From Streptomyces sp. CC228A (GTDB lineage: Bacteria > Actinomycetota > Actinomycetes > Streptomycetales > Streptomycetaceae): 64,000 bases of DNA. A model generated the notes under the pieces. It ran no database searches, had not been told where the DNA came from, and saw only the letters and a list, made by a program, of their open reading frames with translations. A program made the translations under genes and the position numbers. The stretch spans positions 372,001 through 436,000 of the forward strand of contig NZ_JAJPUI010000006.1 in the NCBI RefSeq assembly GCF_021390935.1. The letters are read 5' to 3'. Position 1 is the stretch's first letter, and each line of letters begins with the position of its first letter. Shown here one piece after another: positions 1 through 7,951 of the stretch.

Positions 1-197
1 ACAATGAGCACGGCGACGTACTCATCGTTCTCGAGCGTCATCCAGGTGCTGGTCTTGGTTCGGCCGTCCTCGGGCGACTGCTGGATGGGACCCGTGATTC
101 CGCAGGACTGCAAGCGGTCCTCATGCTCGGCCAACCATGCCTGGAGCCTCTGCGGCAGTTCGGCCGAGATGGGTTGCCCCTCTTCGCTCTGTCTCAT
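1..197 (-). CDS. Hypothetical protein, 3' end off the window
   Basis: A reading frame opens at the ATG at 197 and runs leftwards off the window edge with no stop, giving 65 codons. The start reads MRQSEEGQPISAELPQ, followed by an amphipathic stretch (AWLAEHEDRLQSC) and a strand-like TWMTLENDEYVAVLI. Codon usage has the expected G/C third-position bias, which is why I prefer this strand to the competing plus-strand frame. No clear ribosome binding site precedes the ATG. I do not recognise the family. It lies 120 bp from the IS3 element, in the accessory patch beside dnaB. Confidence 0.5.
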   Translation of the reverse strand, partial: MRQSEEGQPISAELPQRLQAWLAEHEDRLQSCGITGPIQQSPEDGRTKTSTWMTLENDEYVAVLI

Positions 198-354
198 GGC
201 TGGGCGATGAACCCTGAGGATCGGTCGAGCTGAAAAGGAGACCCGGCCCTCGTTGGTTCCCAGCCTCGGTTCCGTGCTTCTCGGATGCTGGAAGCAACGT
301 GGGCTGGGCGGATGGGTGAGCTGCCCCGAGTTTCGTAGAGTCTGGTGATCTTGT

Positions 355-1239
355 TCAGGCGGACTGCGGGGTGGCTTCCTGTTGTCGACGCCAGGCGCGT
401 TCGTACTCGGCGGGCGGTACGTAGTCGAGGGCTGAGTGGAGCCGTTCCTCGTTGTACCACGCGACCCACTGGAAGATCGCCCGCTCGACCTGGTCGACGT
501 CCCGCCAAGGGCCCTGCATCTCGATCAGCTCGGCCTTGAAGGTGCCGTTCAACGCCTCGGCCATCGCGTTGTCATAGCTGTCCGCGACCGAGCCGACCGA
601 GGCCGAAGCCCCGATCTCGGACAGCCTCTCGGTATACCGAATGGATACGTACTGCGACCCGCGGTCGCTGTGATGAATGAGGCCGGAGCCCTTCTTGATC
701 CTCCGCCTCCACAACGCCATCTCCAGGGCATCCAACGGCAGTTCAGTCCGCATGTGGTTCGCGACCTGCCAGCCGACGATCATCCGCGAGTACACGTCCA
801 GGACGAACGCCACGTACGCCCAGCCGGACCAGGTGCGCACATACGTCATGTCCGCCACCCACAGCTGGTCCGGCCGCGAGGCGGTGAAATCCCGGTCGAC
901 CAGGTCCGGCGGGCGGGGCGCCGACGGCTCCGGCACGGTGGTCCGCCGCCGCTGCCCGCGGATCACGCCCTCCAGGCCCAGCTCGCCCATCAGCCGCTCG
1001 ACGGTGCAGCGGGCCACCACCACACCCTCGCGCCGCAGCGCACGGGTGATCCGCCGAACCCCATAGGTGCCGCCGGACTCGGAGTGAACCTGCTCGATCA
1101 GTGGCATGAGCTGCTCGTCACGGAGCCGGCGCGCGGACTTCGGCCGCTTCTTGCGGGCGTAGTAGGCGGACTCGGACCAGCCGAGCACCCGGCATACGGG
1201 CCCGACCCCGAAGCCGTCTTCTTTCAGGCTGTCGATCAC
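355..1239 (-). CDS. IS3-family transposase OrfB (DDE integrase domain)
   Basis: A 294-aa rve-type integrase. It has an N-terminal HTH_21-like region (YGVRRITRALRREGVVVA) and then the catalytic core: first Asp in LWVADMTYV, second Asp in HHSDRGSQYVS, and the terminal Glu in AMAEALNGTFKAELI. Length and motif spacing suit IS3 OrfB. It overlaps the end of orfA by 4 bp in another frame, the usual arrangement for making an OrfAB fusion by programmed -1 frameshifting. The C-terminal end EERLHSALDYVPPAEYE is typical of the family. Confidence 0.92.
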   Translation of the reverse strand: MIDSLKEDGFGVGPVCRVLGWSESAYYARKKRPKSARRLRDEQLMPLIEQVHSESGGTYGVRRITRALRREGVVVARCTVERLMGELGLEGVIRGQRRRTTVPEPSAPRPPDLVDRDFTASRPDQLWVADMTYVRTWSGWAYVAFVLDVYSRMIVGWQVANHMRTELPLDALEMALWRRRIKKGSGLIHHSDRGSQYVSIRYTERLSEIGASASVGSVADSYDNAMAEALNGTFKAELIEMQGPWRDVDQVERAIFQWVAWYNEERLHSALDYVPPAEYERAWRRQQEATPQSA

Positions 1240-1547
1240 CTGGTCGGCCTCGTCCGGGGACGGTCGAGCTCCCGGGCAAAAAGCGCACTCGCCGCTTTGA
1301 GGATCTCGTTCGCCCGCCTCAACTCCGCTACTTCCTTGCGAAGTTGCTTCAGCTCCTCGTGCTCTGCGGCGGTCAGCCGGTCGTCGCGTTTGCCGCTGTC
1401 CGCCTCGGCCTGGCGGACCCAGCCGCGCAGGGCCTCCTTGTGGATGCCCAGGTCCTTCGCGACATGCGCGATCGGACGGCCGGTGGTGCGGACTTCGCGG
1501 ACGGCCCGCTCGCGGAGTTCGTCCGGGTACTTACGTGGTGCTGGCAC
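1236..1547 (-). CDS. IS3-family transposase OrfA (HTH, leucine-zipper)
   Basis: A 103-aa DNA-binding subunit. MPAPRKYPDELRERAVREV is the standard start of an HTH_Tnp_1 domain. The segment HVAKDLGIHKEALRGWVRQ is the recognition helix-turn-helix. The C-terminal stretch ELKQLRKEVAELRRANEILK is the leucine-zipper coiled coil that mediates oligomerisation. It ends 4 bp inside orfB, consistent with frameshift expression. The start lies about 70 bp inside the right inverted repeat. Confidence 0.9.
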   Translation of the reverse strand: MPAPRKYPDELRERAVREVRTTGRPIAHVAKDLGIHKEALRGWVRQAEADSGKRDDRLTAAEHEELKQLRKEVAELRRANEILKAASALFARELDRPRTRPTR

Positions 1548-1617
1548 TGCTCGTGGTTCTCCTTCGGGCCAGGATCATAAGCCTGGCTTCAGGGACTCCA
1601 CGAAACCGGGGTCAGCT

Positions 1618-2244
1618 CAGACAGCCAGCGTCACCAGCACAGCCCCTGGCCGGGAGCCCTGCTGGATTCTTATAGGGTCGGAGAGCCGTTGGTTCAACAT
1701 CAATGGCCCGTGCCAAGGGGTTCAGCTGCTCTCGGGATCGACTTCCGATCTGGGCGAGCTGGCCCGAGCTGCGGCAGGTTGGCGTGACGGGGCCAGGCTC
1801 CGTGAGATCCAGGGTGATTCTTCCTTCATCGAGGTGAGCGAGTTGGCCGAAGCGCATGAACGCGGTCCGGCCGAGGCAGTCACCGTGCAGTGGCGACTTC
1901 TCTTGGAGGACTTGCGCCGGGAGGCCGATCGACTCGACCTCGCCCGCCAGACACTGGCGCTCGCCGAGGCCGCGTTCGCCGAACCGAAGCTGCGGCAGTT
2001 GTATCCGTTCACCAGCCACTGGTCGCTGCACTTCACGACCTGCACCGGGTTCCCGTACTCATGGGACGTGCCGTTCATCGATCCGCTGAGCGACGGTCGA
2101 TATCGCGTCTGCGGTCCTTCTCGTGGAACGGTCATCGGTGAAGGCGACAGCGCGGCTGCAGCCATCTCCATGGTGGTGGGGGCGCTTCCGGCGAACTGCG
2201 GGCCTGCTGCCGCAGGCACTGCAAACGATCAGCGTCGGGGCTGA
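1618..2244 (+). pseudogene. DUF6193-like protein, 5' end missing
   Basis: An open frame with no start of its own emerges directly from the right end of the IS element and runs to a TGA at 2242-2244. The C-terminal part looks like a genuine protein: VQLLSGSTSDLGELARAA, then an acidic helix (WRLLLEDLRREADRLDLARQ), then the conserved LRQLYPFTSHWSLHFTTC and a closing glycine/aspartate-rich segment. This pattern matches the Streptomyces DUF6193 'natural product biosynthesis' family as I remember it; the biochemical role is unknown. About 180 residues are recognisable. The N-terminal part is gone, presumably removed or displaced at the IS boundary. The 3' end overlaps the neighbouring HTH remnant by 16 bp, tail to tail. 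Confidence 0.6.
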
Positions 2245-2460
2245 CTCGCGATCTGACCCTGCATGGTGCTGATGGCCGCGATGACCTTCTCGCCGAAGGG
2301 AGTCAGCTTCATGGCCCGGCCGCGTTCCGCGCGTTCAAGCAGTGCCTCTCCGAGGTCCCGTTCGAGGCGGTTGATCTGGGTCACCAGGGCCGACTGGTGG
2401 ATGCCGAGGTCTTGGGCTGCTTCGGTGAGGGTGGGATGAGCCCACGGTGTCAGCGAGCTT
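2229..2460 (-). pseudogene. C-terminal remnant of an HTH (LysR-like) regulator
   Basis: The minus strand ends at a TGA (2231-2229) after a recognisable winged-helix segment: HPTLTEAAQDLGIHQSALVT, then QINRLERDLGEALLERAERG and a short tail ending QGQIASQPRR. The LTEAA-x-DLG-x-HQSA pattern is the LysR-type recognition helix. Upstream of about 2440 the frame stays open but loses protein character and contains no plausible start, so only the 3' part of a longer gene remains. It could also be the C-terminus of a larger protein carrying a LysR-like HTH at its end. Confidence 0.45.
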
Positions 2461-2594
2461 CCCTCGGAGGCACCAGCATCAGAGCCCAGCCACCCATACG
2501 AGTGAGCGACTTGACCTGCCAGTCTCAGATTCGTGTCAGATATGCCATCGCTCGTGAGATTTGGCCACGAAATCTGAGGCCCGACACCAAGCGG

Positions 2595-4115
2595 TCAGGT
2601 CTGGGCCATGTCGACAAAGCGGGAGTAGTGGCCCTGGAAGGCCACCGTGATGGTCGCCGTGGGGCCGTTACGGTGCTTGGCGACGATCAGGTCGGCCTCG
2701 CCGGCGCGGGGGGACTCCTTCTCGTAGGCATCCTCGCGGTGCAGCAGGATCACCATGTCGGCGTCCTGCTCGATCGAGCCGGACTCGCGCAGGTCCGACA
2801 CCATGGGCTTCTTGTCGGTGCGCTGCTCGGGGCCGCGGTTCAGCTGCGACAGGGCGATGACCGGGAGCTCCAGCTCCTTCGCCAGCAGCTTCAGGTTTCG
2901 CGACATCTCGGAGACCTCCTGCTGCCGGCTCTCGGCCCGGCGGGAGCCGCCGGACTGCATCAGCTGGAGGTAGTCGATGACGACGAGCTTCAGGTTGTTG
3001 CGCTGCTTCAGGCGACGGCACTTGGCCCGGATCTCCATCATCGACAGGTTGGGGGAGTCGTCGATGTAGAGCGGTGCCTGGGAGACGTCCGGCATCCGAC
3101 GGGCCAACCGGGTCCAGTCCTCGTCCGTCATGGACCCGGAGCGCATGTGGTGCAGGGCGACCCGGGCCTCCGCGGACAGCAGGCGCATCGCGATCTCGTT
3201 GCGCCCCATTTCCAGGGAGAAGATGACGCTCGGCAGGTTGTGCTTGATGGAGCAGGCACGGGCGAAGTCCAGGGCCAGTGTCGACTTGCCCATGGCCGGA
3301 CGGGCGGCAATGACGATCATCTGCCCCGGGTGCAGCCCGTTCGTCAGCGCGTCGAAGTCCGAGAAGCCGGTCGGGACGCCCGTCATCTCGCCGCTGCGGG
3401 AGCCGATCGCCTCGATCTCGTCGAGGGCGCCCTCCATGATGTCGCCCAGCGGCAGGTAGTCCTCACTGGTGCGCTGCTCCGTGACGGCGTAGATCTCCGC
3501 CTGCGCCTGGTTCACGATCTCGTCGACGTCGCCGTCGGCGGCGTATCCCATCTGCGTGATCTTGGTGCCCGCCTCCACGAGGCGGCGGAGCACCGCCCGC
3601 TCGTGGACGATCTCCGCGTAGTACGCGGCGTTGGCCGCGGTCGGCACGGTCTGCACCAGGGTGTGCAGGTACGAGGCGCCGCCCACCCGGGTGATCTCGC
3701 CGCGCTTGGTCAGCTCGGCGGCCACCGTGATCGGGTCGGCGGGCTCTCCCTTGGCATAGAGATCGAGGATCGCCTGGTAGATGGTCTCGTGGGCGGGCCG
3801 GTAGAAGTCCTGGCTCTTGATGACCTCGACGACCTCGGCGATGGCGTCCTTGGACAGCAGCATGCCGCCCAGTACGGACTGCTCGGCGTCCAGGTCCTGC
3901 GGGGGGACACGCTCGAAGCCGGCCGCACCGGTGTCCCAGGGGGCCGCGCCGTCGCCGCCCCGCTCGTGCTGCTCCTCGCGCCCCCGACCGCGGCCGCCGC
4001 GGGCACCGCCGCGGCCCTCCCCCGGAAGCCCGTCACCGTGCCGGCGGGAGACGGGAAGGCGGTCGCTGGGCCCGCTGTCGGTCCAGGGGTCGTCCAAGGG
4101 CTCGGGGATGCTCAC
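2595..4115 (-). CDS. dnaB: Replicative DNA helicase DnaB
   Basis: A 506-aa hexameric helicase that unwinds DNA at the replication fork. The N-terminal domain follows a Gly/Arg-rich leader and begins near PQDLDAEQSVLGGMLL. The RecA-like C-terminal domain has Walker A ARPAMGKST at about 271-279 and Walker B VVIDYLQLM at about 378-386, plus the arginine-finger region RGPEQRTDKKPM. There is no intein, unlike many mycobacterial DnaB proteins. I chose the GTG at 4115 because a strong GGGAGGAGG lies just upstream; a GTG 8 codons earlier has none. The gene faces away from the divergent MATE gene, across an intergenic region holding several DnaA boxes. Confidence 0.97.
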   Translation of the reverse strand: MSIPEPLDDPWTDSGPSDRLPVSRRHGDGLPGEGRGGARGGRGRGREEQHERGGDGAAPWDTGAAGFERVPPQDLDAEQSVLGGMLLSKDAIAEVVEVIKSQDFYRPAHETIYQAILDLYAKGEPADPITVAAELTKRGEITRVGGASYLHTLVQTVPTAANAAYYAEIVHERAVLRRLVEAGTKITQMGYAADGDVDEIVNQAQAEIYAVTEQRTSEDYLPLGDIMEGALDEIEAIGSRSGEMTGVPTGFSDFDALTNGLHPGQMIVIAARPAMGKSTLALDFARACSIKHNLPSVIFSLEMGRNEIAMRLLSAEARVALHHMRSGSMTDEDWTRLARRMPDVSQAPLYIDDSPNLSMMEIRAKCRRLKQRNNLKLVVIDYLQLMQSGGSRRAESRQQEVSEMSRNLKLLAKELELPVIALSQLNRGPEQRTDKKPMVSDLRESGSIEQDADMVILLHREDAYEKESPRAGEADLIVAKHRNGPTATITVAFQGHYSRFVDMAQT

Positions 4116-4487
4116 CGGCCCACCTCCTCCCGTCCGCACCGGCGGACCTTGCCATGCCGCCCACTCGGGCGCCGCACAACGGTAGGCCCCTGGAGGGCGT
4201 CAGCCAATCTGGTTATCCACAGGGCCTGTGCATGAACAGCCCAATGCTGTGGAGAACCCTGCCGATCCTGTGCACGGACCAGGGGAAAGCGATGTGGACA
4301 AACTCATAGCCCCTCCATGGCACCCTGGCTGACCTGCGCGCTTTCCTTCCACGGGCTGTGGGGGAGAAAAACTTCTCCAGGCAGCGCGAGTTCGGCGCAA
4401 CGTCCTCCTGCGAGCCACACGAAGGGGCCAGCGCGTAAGGATCAATATGCCATTGCGTCCATTACCTGTGGACATTACATTGGACGC
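4116..4487. promoter_or_regulatory. dnaB/dinF divergent intergenic region with DnaA boxes
   Basis: This 372-bp region contains a perfect TTATCCACA at 4213-4221 (plus) and a perfect TTGTCCACA on the minus strand at 4293-4301. One-mismatch copies lie on the minus strand at 4248-4256 (TTCTCCACA) and 4467-4475 (ATGTCCACA). TTGTCCACA is the preferred Streptomyces DnaA box. The cluster sits between the replicative helicase gene and a divergent transporter gene. It could regulate dnaB through DnaA or act as a DnaA-titration site; both ideas are inference. Confidence 0.6.
4453..4481 (+). promoter_or_regulatory. Candidate promoter of the MATE gene, leaderless
   Basis: TTGCGT at 4453-4458 and TACATT at 4476-4481 are separated by 17 bp. 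Transcription would start about 7 nt downstream, at or next to the ATG at 4488. No Shine-Dalgarno sequence precedes that ATG, which fits a leaderless mRNA, a common situation in Streptomyces. The -35 match is weak. Confidence 0.4.
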
Positions 4488-5825
4488 ATGACCCAGGCTC
4501 CCCCGGCACCGCCGCGTACCCGGCGCCAGCATGACCGCGAGATCATCGCCCTCGCCATCCCCGCCTTCGGAGCCCTCGTCGCCGAGCCGCTCTTCGTCGT
4601 CGCGGACAGTGCCATCATCGGCCATCTGGGAACAGCCCAACTGGCCGGCCTCGGAGTCGCTGCGGCCCTGCTGTCCACCGCCGTGAGCATCTTCGTGTTC
4701 CTCGCCTACGCCACCACGGCGGCGGTCGCACGGCTCGTGGGCGCCAACGACCTGCCCGCGGCGCTCCGCCAGGGAATGGACGGCATCTGGCTGGCCCTGT
4801 TCCTCGGCCTCGCCGTCGTCGCCGTCACCCTGCCCACGGCTTCCTGGGTCGTCGAGGCGTTCGGAGCCTCGGCCACGGCCGCCCCGCATGCCACCACCTA
4901 CCTGCGCATCTCCAGCCTCGGCATTCCGGCGATGCTCGTCGTGCTCGCCGCGACGGGTGTGCTGCGCGGTCTGCAGAACACCCGGACTCCCCTGTACGTC
5001 GCCATCGCCGGTTTCGGCGCCAACGCGCTGCTCAACGTACTCCTCGTGTACGGAGCCGGGCTCGGCGTCGCGGGATCCGCCTGGGGCACGGTGATCGCCC
5101 AGTGCGGCATGGCGGCGGCCTACCTCGTGGTCGTCCTCCGAGGCGCCCGGCGCCACGGCGCGTCCCTGCGACCCGATCCCGCCGGCATTCGGGCCAGCGC
5201 CCAGGCCGGTGTGCCGCTGCTCATTCGCACGCTTTCCCTCCGTGCCGTCCTGCTGATCGCCACGGCCATCGCGGCTCGGTTGGGCGACACCGATGCGGCC
5301 GCCCATCAGATCGTCCTGTCCCTGTGGAGCCTGCTGGCGTTCGCGCTGGACGCCATCGCGATCGCCGGGCAAGCCATCATCGGGCGGTATCTGGGCGCCG
5401 GCGATACCGAGGGTGCCCGAGCCGCCTGCCGACGCATGGTGCAGTGGGGCATCGCTTCGGGACTTGTGCTCGGCGTCCTGGTCATCGCCGCCCGGCCGCT
5501 GTTCATTCCGCTCTTCACCAGCGACGAAGCAGTTCACGACACCTTGCTGCCCGCACTGCTGGTCGTCGCCCTGTCGCAGCCGATTGCCGGGGTCGTGTTC
5601 GTCCTCGATGGCGTGCTGATGGGCGCGGGGGACGGACCGTACTTGGCCGGTGCGATGGTGGTGACCCTGGCTGTCTTCACTCCGGTTGCCCTCCTTATCC
5701 CCGTTCTCGGCGGCGGCCTCACAGCCCTGTGGTGGGCCATGACCCTGATGATGCTGGTCCGCATGCTGACGCTCTGGCTCCGGAGCCGCTCCGGCCGCTG
5801 GATCGTCACAGGCGCCACGCGCTGA
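4488..5825 (+). CDS. dinF: MATE-family efflux transporter, DinF type
   Basis: A 445-aa integral membrane protein with about 12 hydrophobic segments, the normal MATE length. It is expected to export drugs or metabolites using H+ or Na+. The start motif REIIALAIPAFGALVAEPLFV and the internal IGHLGTAQLAGLGVA are typical of the DinF branch. I chose the ATG at 4488 rather than the open frame from 4317 because the upstream part (RKTSPGSASSAQRPPAS) is not membrane-like and homologues start at the MTQAP...REIIAL segment. The gene is divergent from dnaB, and its 3' end is followed by two parS sites. Confidence 0.92.
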   Translation: MTQAPPAPPRTRRQHDREIIALAIPAFGALVAEPLFVVADSAIIGHLGTAQLAGLGVAAALLSTAVSIFVFLAYATTAAVARLVGANDLPAALRQGMDGIWLALFLGLAVVAVTLPTASWVVEAFGASATAAPHATTYLRISSLGIPAMLVVLAATGVLRGLQNTRTPLYVAIAGFGANALLNVLLVYGAGLGVAGSAWGTVIAQCGMAAAYLVVVLRGARRHGASLRPDPAGIRASAQAGVPLLIRTLSLRAVLLIATAIAARLGDTDAAAHQIVLSLWSLLAFALDAIAIAGQAIIGRYLGAGDTEGARAACRRMVQWGIASGLVLGVLVIAARPLFIPLFTSDEAVHDTLLPALLVVALSQPIAGVVFVLDGVLMGAGDGPYLAGAMVVTLAVFTPVALLIPVLGGGLTALWWAMTLMMLVRMLTLWLRSRSGRWIVTGATR

Positions 5826-5839
5826 CCGGGCCATGCGCG

Positions 5840-5853
5840 GTTTCACGTGAAAC
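5840..5853. promoter_or_regulatory. parS: parS centromere site
   Basis: A perfect 14-bp palindrome GTTTCACGTGAAAC, the ParB-binding site of Streptomyces. It lies between the converging dinF and rplI ends, 22 bp from the next copy. Confidence 0.95.
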
Positions 5854-5874
5854 GTCGCCGTACTAGATCGCGCA

Positions 5875-5888
5875 GTTTCACGTGAAAC
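5875..5888. promoter_or_regulatory. parS: parS centromere site
   Basis: A second perfect GTTTCACGTGAAAC, 35 bp centre to centre from the previous one and immediately before the rplI terminator hairpin. Confidence 0.95.
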
Positions 5889-5892
5889 ATGA

Positions 5893-5926
5893 CGAAGGGC
5901 CGTACCCATGCGGGTACGGCCCTTCG
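5893..5926 (-). terminator. Terminator of the rpsF-ssb-rpsR-rplI operon
   Basis: A perfect 15-bp stem (CGAAGGGCCGTACCC / GGGTACGGCCCTTCG) with the 4-nt loop ATGC, 28 bp past the rplI stop. It can also stop dinF transcripts arriving from the other side. Confidence 0.9.
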
Positions 5927-5953
5927 CTGTGCTCAGCGAGGCTGAGGCGACAC

Positions 5954-6400
5954 TCAGGCGGCGACGACCTCAACGCCGAGGTTGGCAGCAACCTCGGGGT
6001 GCAGACGCACGGACACCTGGTGGGCGCCCAGGCTCTTGATCGGCGCACCGAGCTCGACGCGGCGCTTGTCGACGTCCGGGCCACCCGCGGCCTTGATCGC
6101 CGAAGCGATGTCGGCCGGCGTGACGGAGCCGAAGAGGCGGCCGGTGTCGCCCGAGCGGACGGCCAGACGCACCTTCACGCCTTCGAGCTGGGCCTTGATC
6201 TGGTTGGCCTGCTCGATGGTCGCGATCTCGTGGATCTTGCGGGCGCGGCGGATCTGCGCCACGTCCTTCTCGCCACCCTTGGTCCAGCGGATCGCGAAAC
6301 CGCGCGGGACCAGGTAGTTGCGGGCGTAACCGTCCTTGACGTCGACGACGTCGCCGGCAGCGCCGAGGCCGGAGACCTCGTGGGTGAGGATGATCTTCAT
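5954..6400 (-). CDS. rplI: 50S ribosomal protein L9
   Basis: A 148-aa L9. The N-terminal RNA-binding domain MKIILTHEVSGLGAAGDVV...GYARNYLVPRGFA is textbook, followed by the long connecting helix (around 45-75) and the C-terminal domain ending HPEVAANLGVEVVAA. It binds 23S rRNA at the base of the L1 stalk region. An AAGGAAGGG sequence lies upstream of the ATG. It is the last gene of the rpsF-ssb-rpsR-rplI operon. Confidence 0.97.
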   Translation of the reverse strand: MKIILTHEVSGLGAAGDVVDVKDGYARNYLVPRGFAIRWTKGGEKDVAQIRRARKIHEIATIEQANQIKAQLEGVKVRLAVRSGDTGRLFGSVTPADIASAIKAAGGPDVDKRRVELGAPIKSLGAHQVSVRLHPEVAANLGVEVVAA

Positions 6401-6417
6401 CAGTAGGTCACCCTTCC

Positions 6418-6654
6418 TTAGCGCGCGGTGGACGTGTAGGGCAGCAGCGCCATCTCACGGCTGTTCTTGACGGCCGTGGCGACGTCACGCTGGTGCTGCG
6501 TGCAGTTGCCGGTCACGCGGCGGGCACGGATCTTGCCGCGGTCGGAAATGAACTTCCGCAGCATGTTCGTGTCCTTGTAGTCCACGTACGTGACCTTGTC
6601 CTTGCAGAACGCGCAAACCTTCTTCTTGGGCTTGCGCACAGGCGGCTTCGCCAT
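6418..6654 (-). CDS. rpsR: 30S ribosomal protein S18, zinc-ribbon form
   Basis: A 78-aa S18 that pairs with S6 on the 30S platform. MLRKFISDRGKIRARRVTG is the conserved core. The N-terminus carries CAFCKD and a further Cys/His pair lies in GNCTQHQRD, so this is the cysteine-containing (C+) paralogue, which is expected to bind zinc. Streptomyces usually also have a C- paralogue used under zinc starvation; none is in this window. It sits between ssb and rplI. Confidence 0.97.
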   Translation of the reverse strand: MAKPPVRKPKKKVCAFCKDKVTYVDYKDTNMLRKFISDRGKIRARRVTGNCTQHQRDVATAVKNSREMALLPYTSTAR

Positions 6655-6710
6655 GGTGTTTCTCCTGTGTGATCAAGAAGTGGGGAGCTATCCCCAGGAG
6701 CACTGGGCTC

Positions 6711-7283
6711 CTAGAAGGGGGGCTCGTCCGAGTAGCCGCCGCCGCTGCCGCCGCCGCCCCAACCGGAGCTCGGGCCGCCCTGCGGGCCGCCCGACGGCTG
6801 GCCGCCGCCCCACGGGTCGCCGGCGGGACCGCCGCCGCCCTGCGGAGCCTGCTGGCCGCCGCCCCACGGGCCGCTGTCCGCCTGCGGGCCGCCGCCGTAG
6901 CCGCCCTGCCCGCCCCGGCCGGTGGTCCTGGTGACCTTGGCCGTGGCGTTGCGGAGGCTCGGACCGACTTCCTCGACGTCCAGCTCGAAGACCGTGCGCT
7001 TGACGCCCTCGCGGTCGTCGTAGGACCGCTGCTTCAGTCGGCCCTGCACGACGACGCGCATGCCCTTCTGAAGCGACTCGGCGACGTTCTCCGCCGCCTG
7101 GCGCCAGACCGAGCAGGTCAGGAACAGGCTCTCGCCGTCCTTCCACTCGTTGGTCTGGCGGTCGAAGGTGCGGGGAGTCGACGCGACGCGGAACTTCGCG
7201 ACCGCCGCACCGGACGCCGTGAAGCGCAGCTCGGGGTCGTCGACCAGGTTGCCGACGACCGTGATAACGGTCTCGCCTGCCAT
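6711..7283 (-). CDS. ssb: Single-stranded DNA-binding protein SsbA
   Basis: A 190-aa SSB. The N-terminal OB fold (about 1-110) begins MAGETVITVVGNLVDDPELR and includes FLTCSVWRQAAENVAESLQKG. It is followed by a Gly/Gln-rich flexible linker and the acidic tip SDEPPF, the tail that recruits replication and repair partners. The gene lies between rpsF and rpsR, the standard arrangement, so it is probably cotranscribed from the rpsF promoter. Confidence 0.97.
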   Translation of the reverse strand: MAGETVITVVGNLVDDPELRFTASGAAVAKFRVASTPRTFDRQTNEWKDGESLFLTCSVWRQAAENVAESLQKGMRVVVQGRLKQRSYDDREGVKRTVFELDVEEVGPSLRNATAKVTRTTGRGGQGGYGGGPQADSGPWGGGQQAPQGGGGPAGDPWGGGQPSGGPQGGPSSGWGGGGSGGGYSDEPPF

Positions 7284-7356
7284 GGGTGAACCTCTCGGCG
7301 GGATTGCTGCTGGCTGCTTGCTGCTACTCGGACCCGATGACCTGTGAGCGGAAGGC

Positions 7357-7647
7357 TCAGTGGGTCTCGGGACGGAGCACCTTGGTCCGGAGGACCGACT
7401 CGTTCAGGTTCATCTGGCGGTCGAGCTCCTTGACGACCGCAGGCTCGGCCTGCAGGTCGATGACCGAGTAGATGCCCTCGGGCTTCTTCTTGATCTCGTA
7501 AGCGAGACGACGACGGCCCCAGGTGTCGACCTTCTCGACCTTGCCGCTGCCCTCGCGGACGACGGAGAGGAAGCTCTCGATCAGCGGGGAGACAGCGCGC
7601 TCCTCAAGATCGGGGTCGAGGATGACCATCACCTCGTAGTGACGCAT
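7357..7647 (-). CDS. rpsF: 30S ribosomal protein S6
   Basis: A 96-aa S6, start MRHYEVMVILDPDLEERAV, with the conserved TWGRRRLAYEIKKKPEGIYSV. It binds S18 in the 30S platform. A strong AAAGGAGGTGG precedes the ATG at 7647; the longer upstream frame lacks S6 similarity. It is the first gene of the minus-strand operon rpsF-ssb-rpsR-rplI. Confidence 0.97.
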   Translation of the reverse strand: MRHYEVMVILDPDLEERAVSPLIESFLSVVREGSGKVEKVDTWGRRRLAYEIKKKPEGIYSVIDLQAEPAVVKELDRQMNLNESVLRTKVLRPETH

Positions 7648-7951
7648 GTGGAACCCACCTCCTTTGGACTCAGCGGCCACGGTCGTTCCGTGGCAGGAGG
7701 GTCGTAATGCGTACGCACGGTATCCGGCCCCGCCGACAGCCCTCTGGCCGTCAGCGTCGGCCCGCGACCGCCATCCGTCACGTGGCGTGACGATGGCACC
7801 CGGGCATGGGCAGACACCTGTGCAGACGGTACAGAGTACCCGCACACCCGCTTCCGGTTGAAATCCGGCGGCCGGGGGACGCACCCTGGACAGCAACGGG
7901 TACGGGCGGCGCTACAGTGCGGCGCCCTCCGGCACAGCCAGGAGGTGCCCC
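7648..7951. promoter_or_regulatory. Divergent upstream region of rpsF and the small membrane protein gene
   Basis: This 304-bp region has no convincing gene. It must contain the rpsF operon promoter (minus strand) and the promoter of the plus-strand gene at 7952. I see several short inverted repeats but cannot define -10/-35 boxes with confidence. rpsF leaders in other bacteria can carry an S6:S18-binding structure; I could not verify one here. Confidence 0.4.

Larger units (their letters stand above)
317..1619 (-). mobile_element. IS3-family insertion sequence, complete
   Basis: A 1303-bp element with two overlapping transposase frames (orfA, orfB) flanked by imperfect terminal inverted repeats. 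The left end (317-342) starts TGAGCTGCCC and the right end (1594-1619) reads inward TGAGCTGACC; they match at about 22 of 26 positions and end in the TG...CA dinucleotides typical of IS3. The flanking bases are ggg on the left (314-316) and gac on the right (1620-1622), so no 3-bp target duplication is visible. The right end abuts the broken edge of a DUF6193-like gene. Both frames are intact, so the copy could be active. Confidence 0.88.

Noticed and set aside
436..1617. The 5' part of the plus-strand open frame that ends at 2244
   Set aside because: It is antisense to the IS3 transposase genes. Only the part after 1618 has protein character, so I treated that as a truncated gene.
2595..4115. 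An intein in DnaB
   Set aside because: The protein is 506 aa with uninterrupted Walker A and B regions, so there is no insertion.
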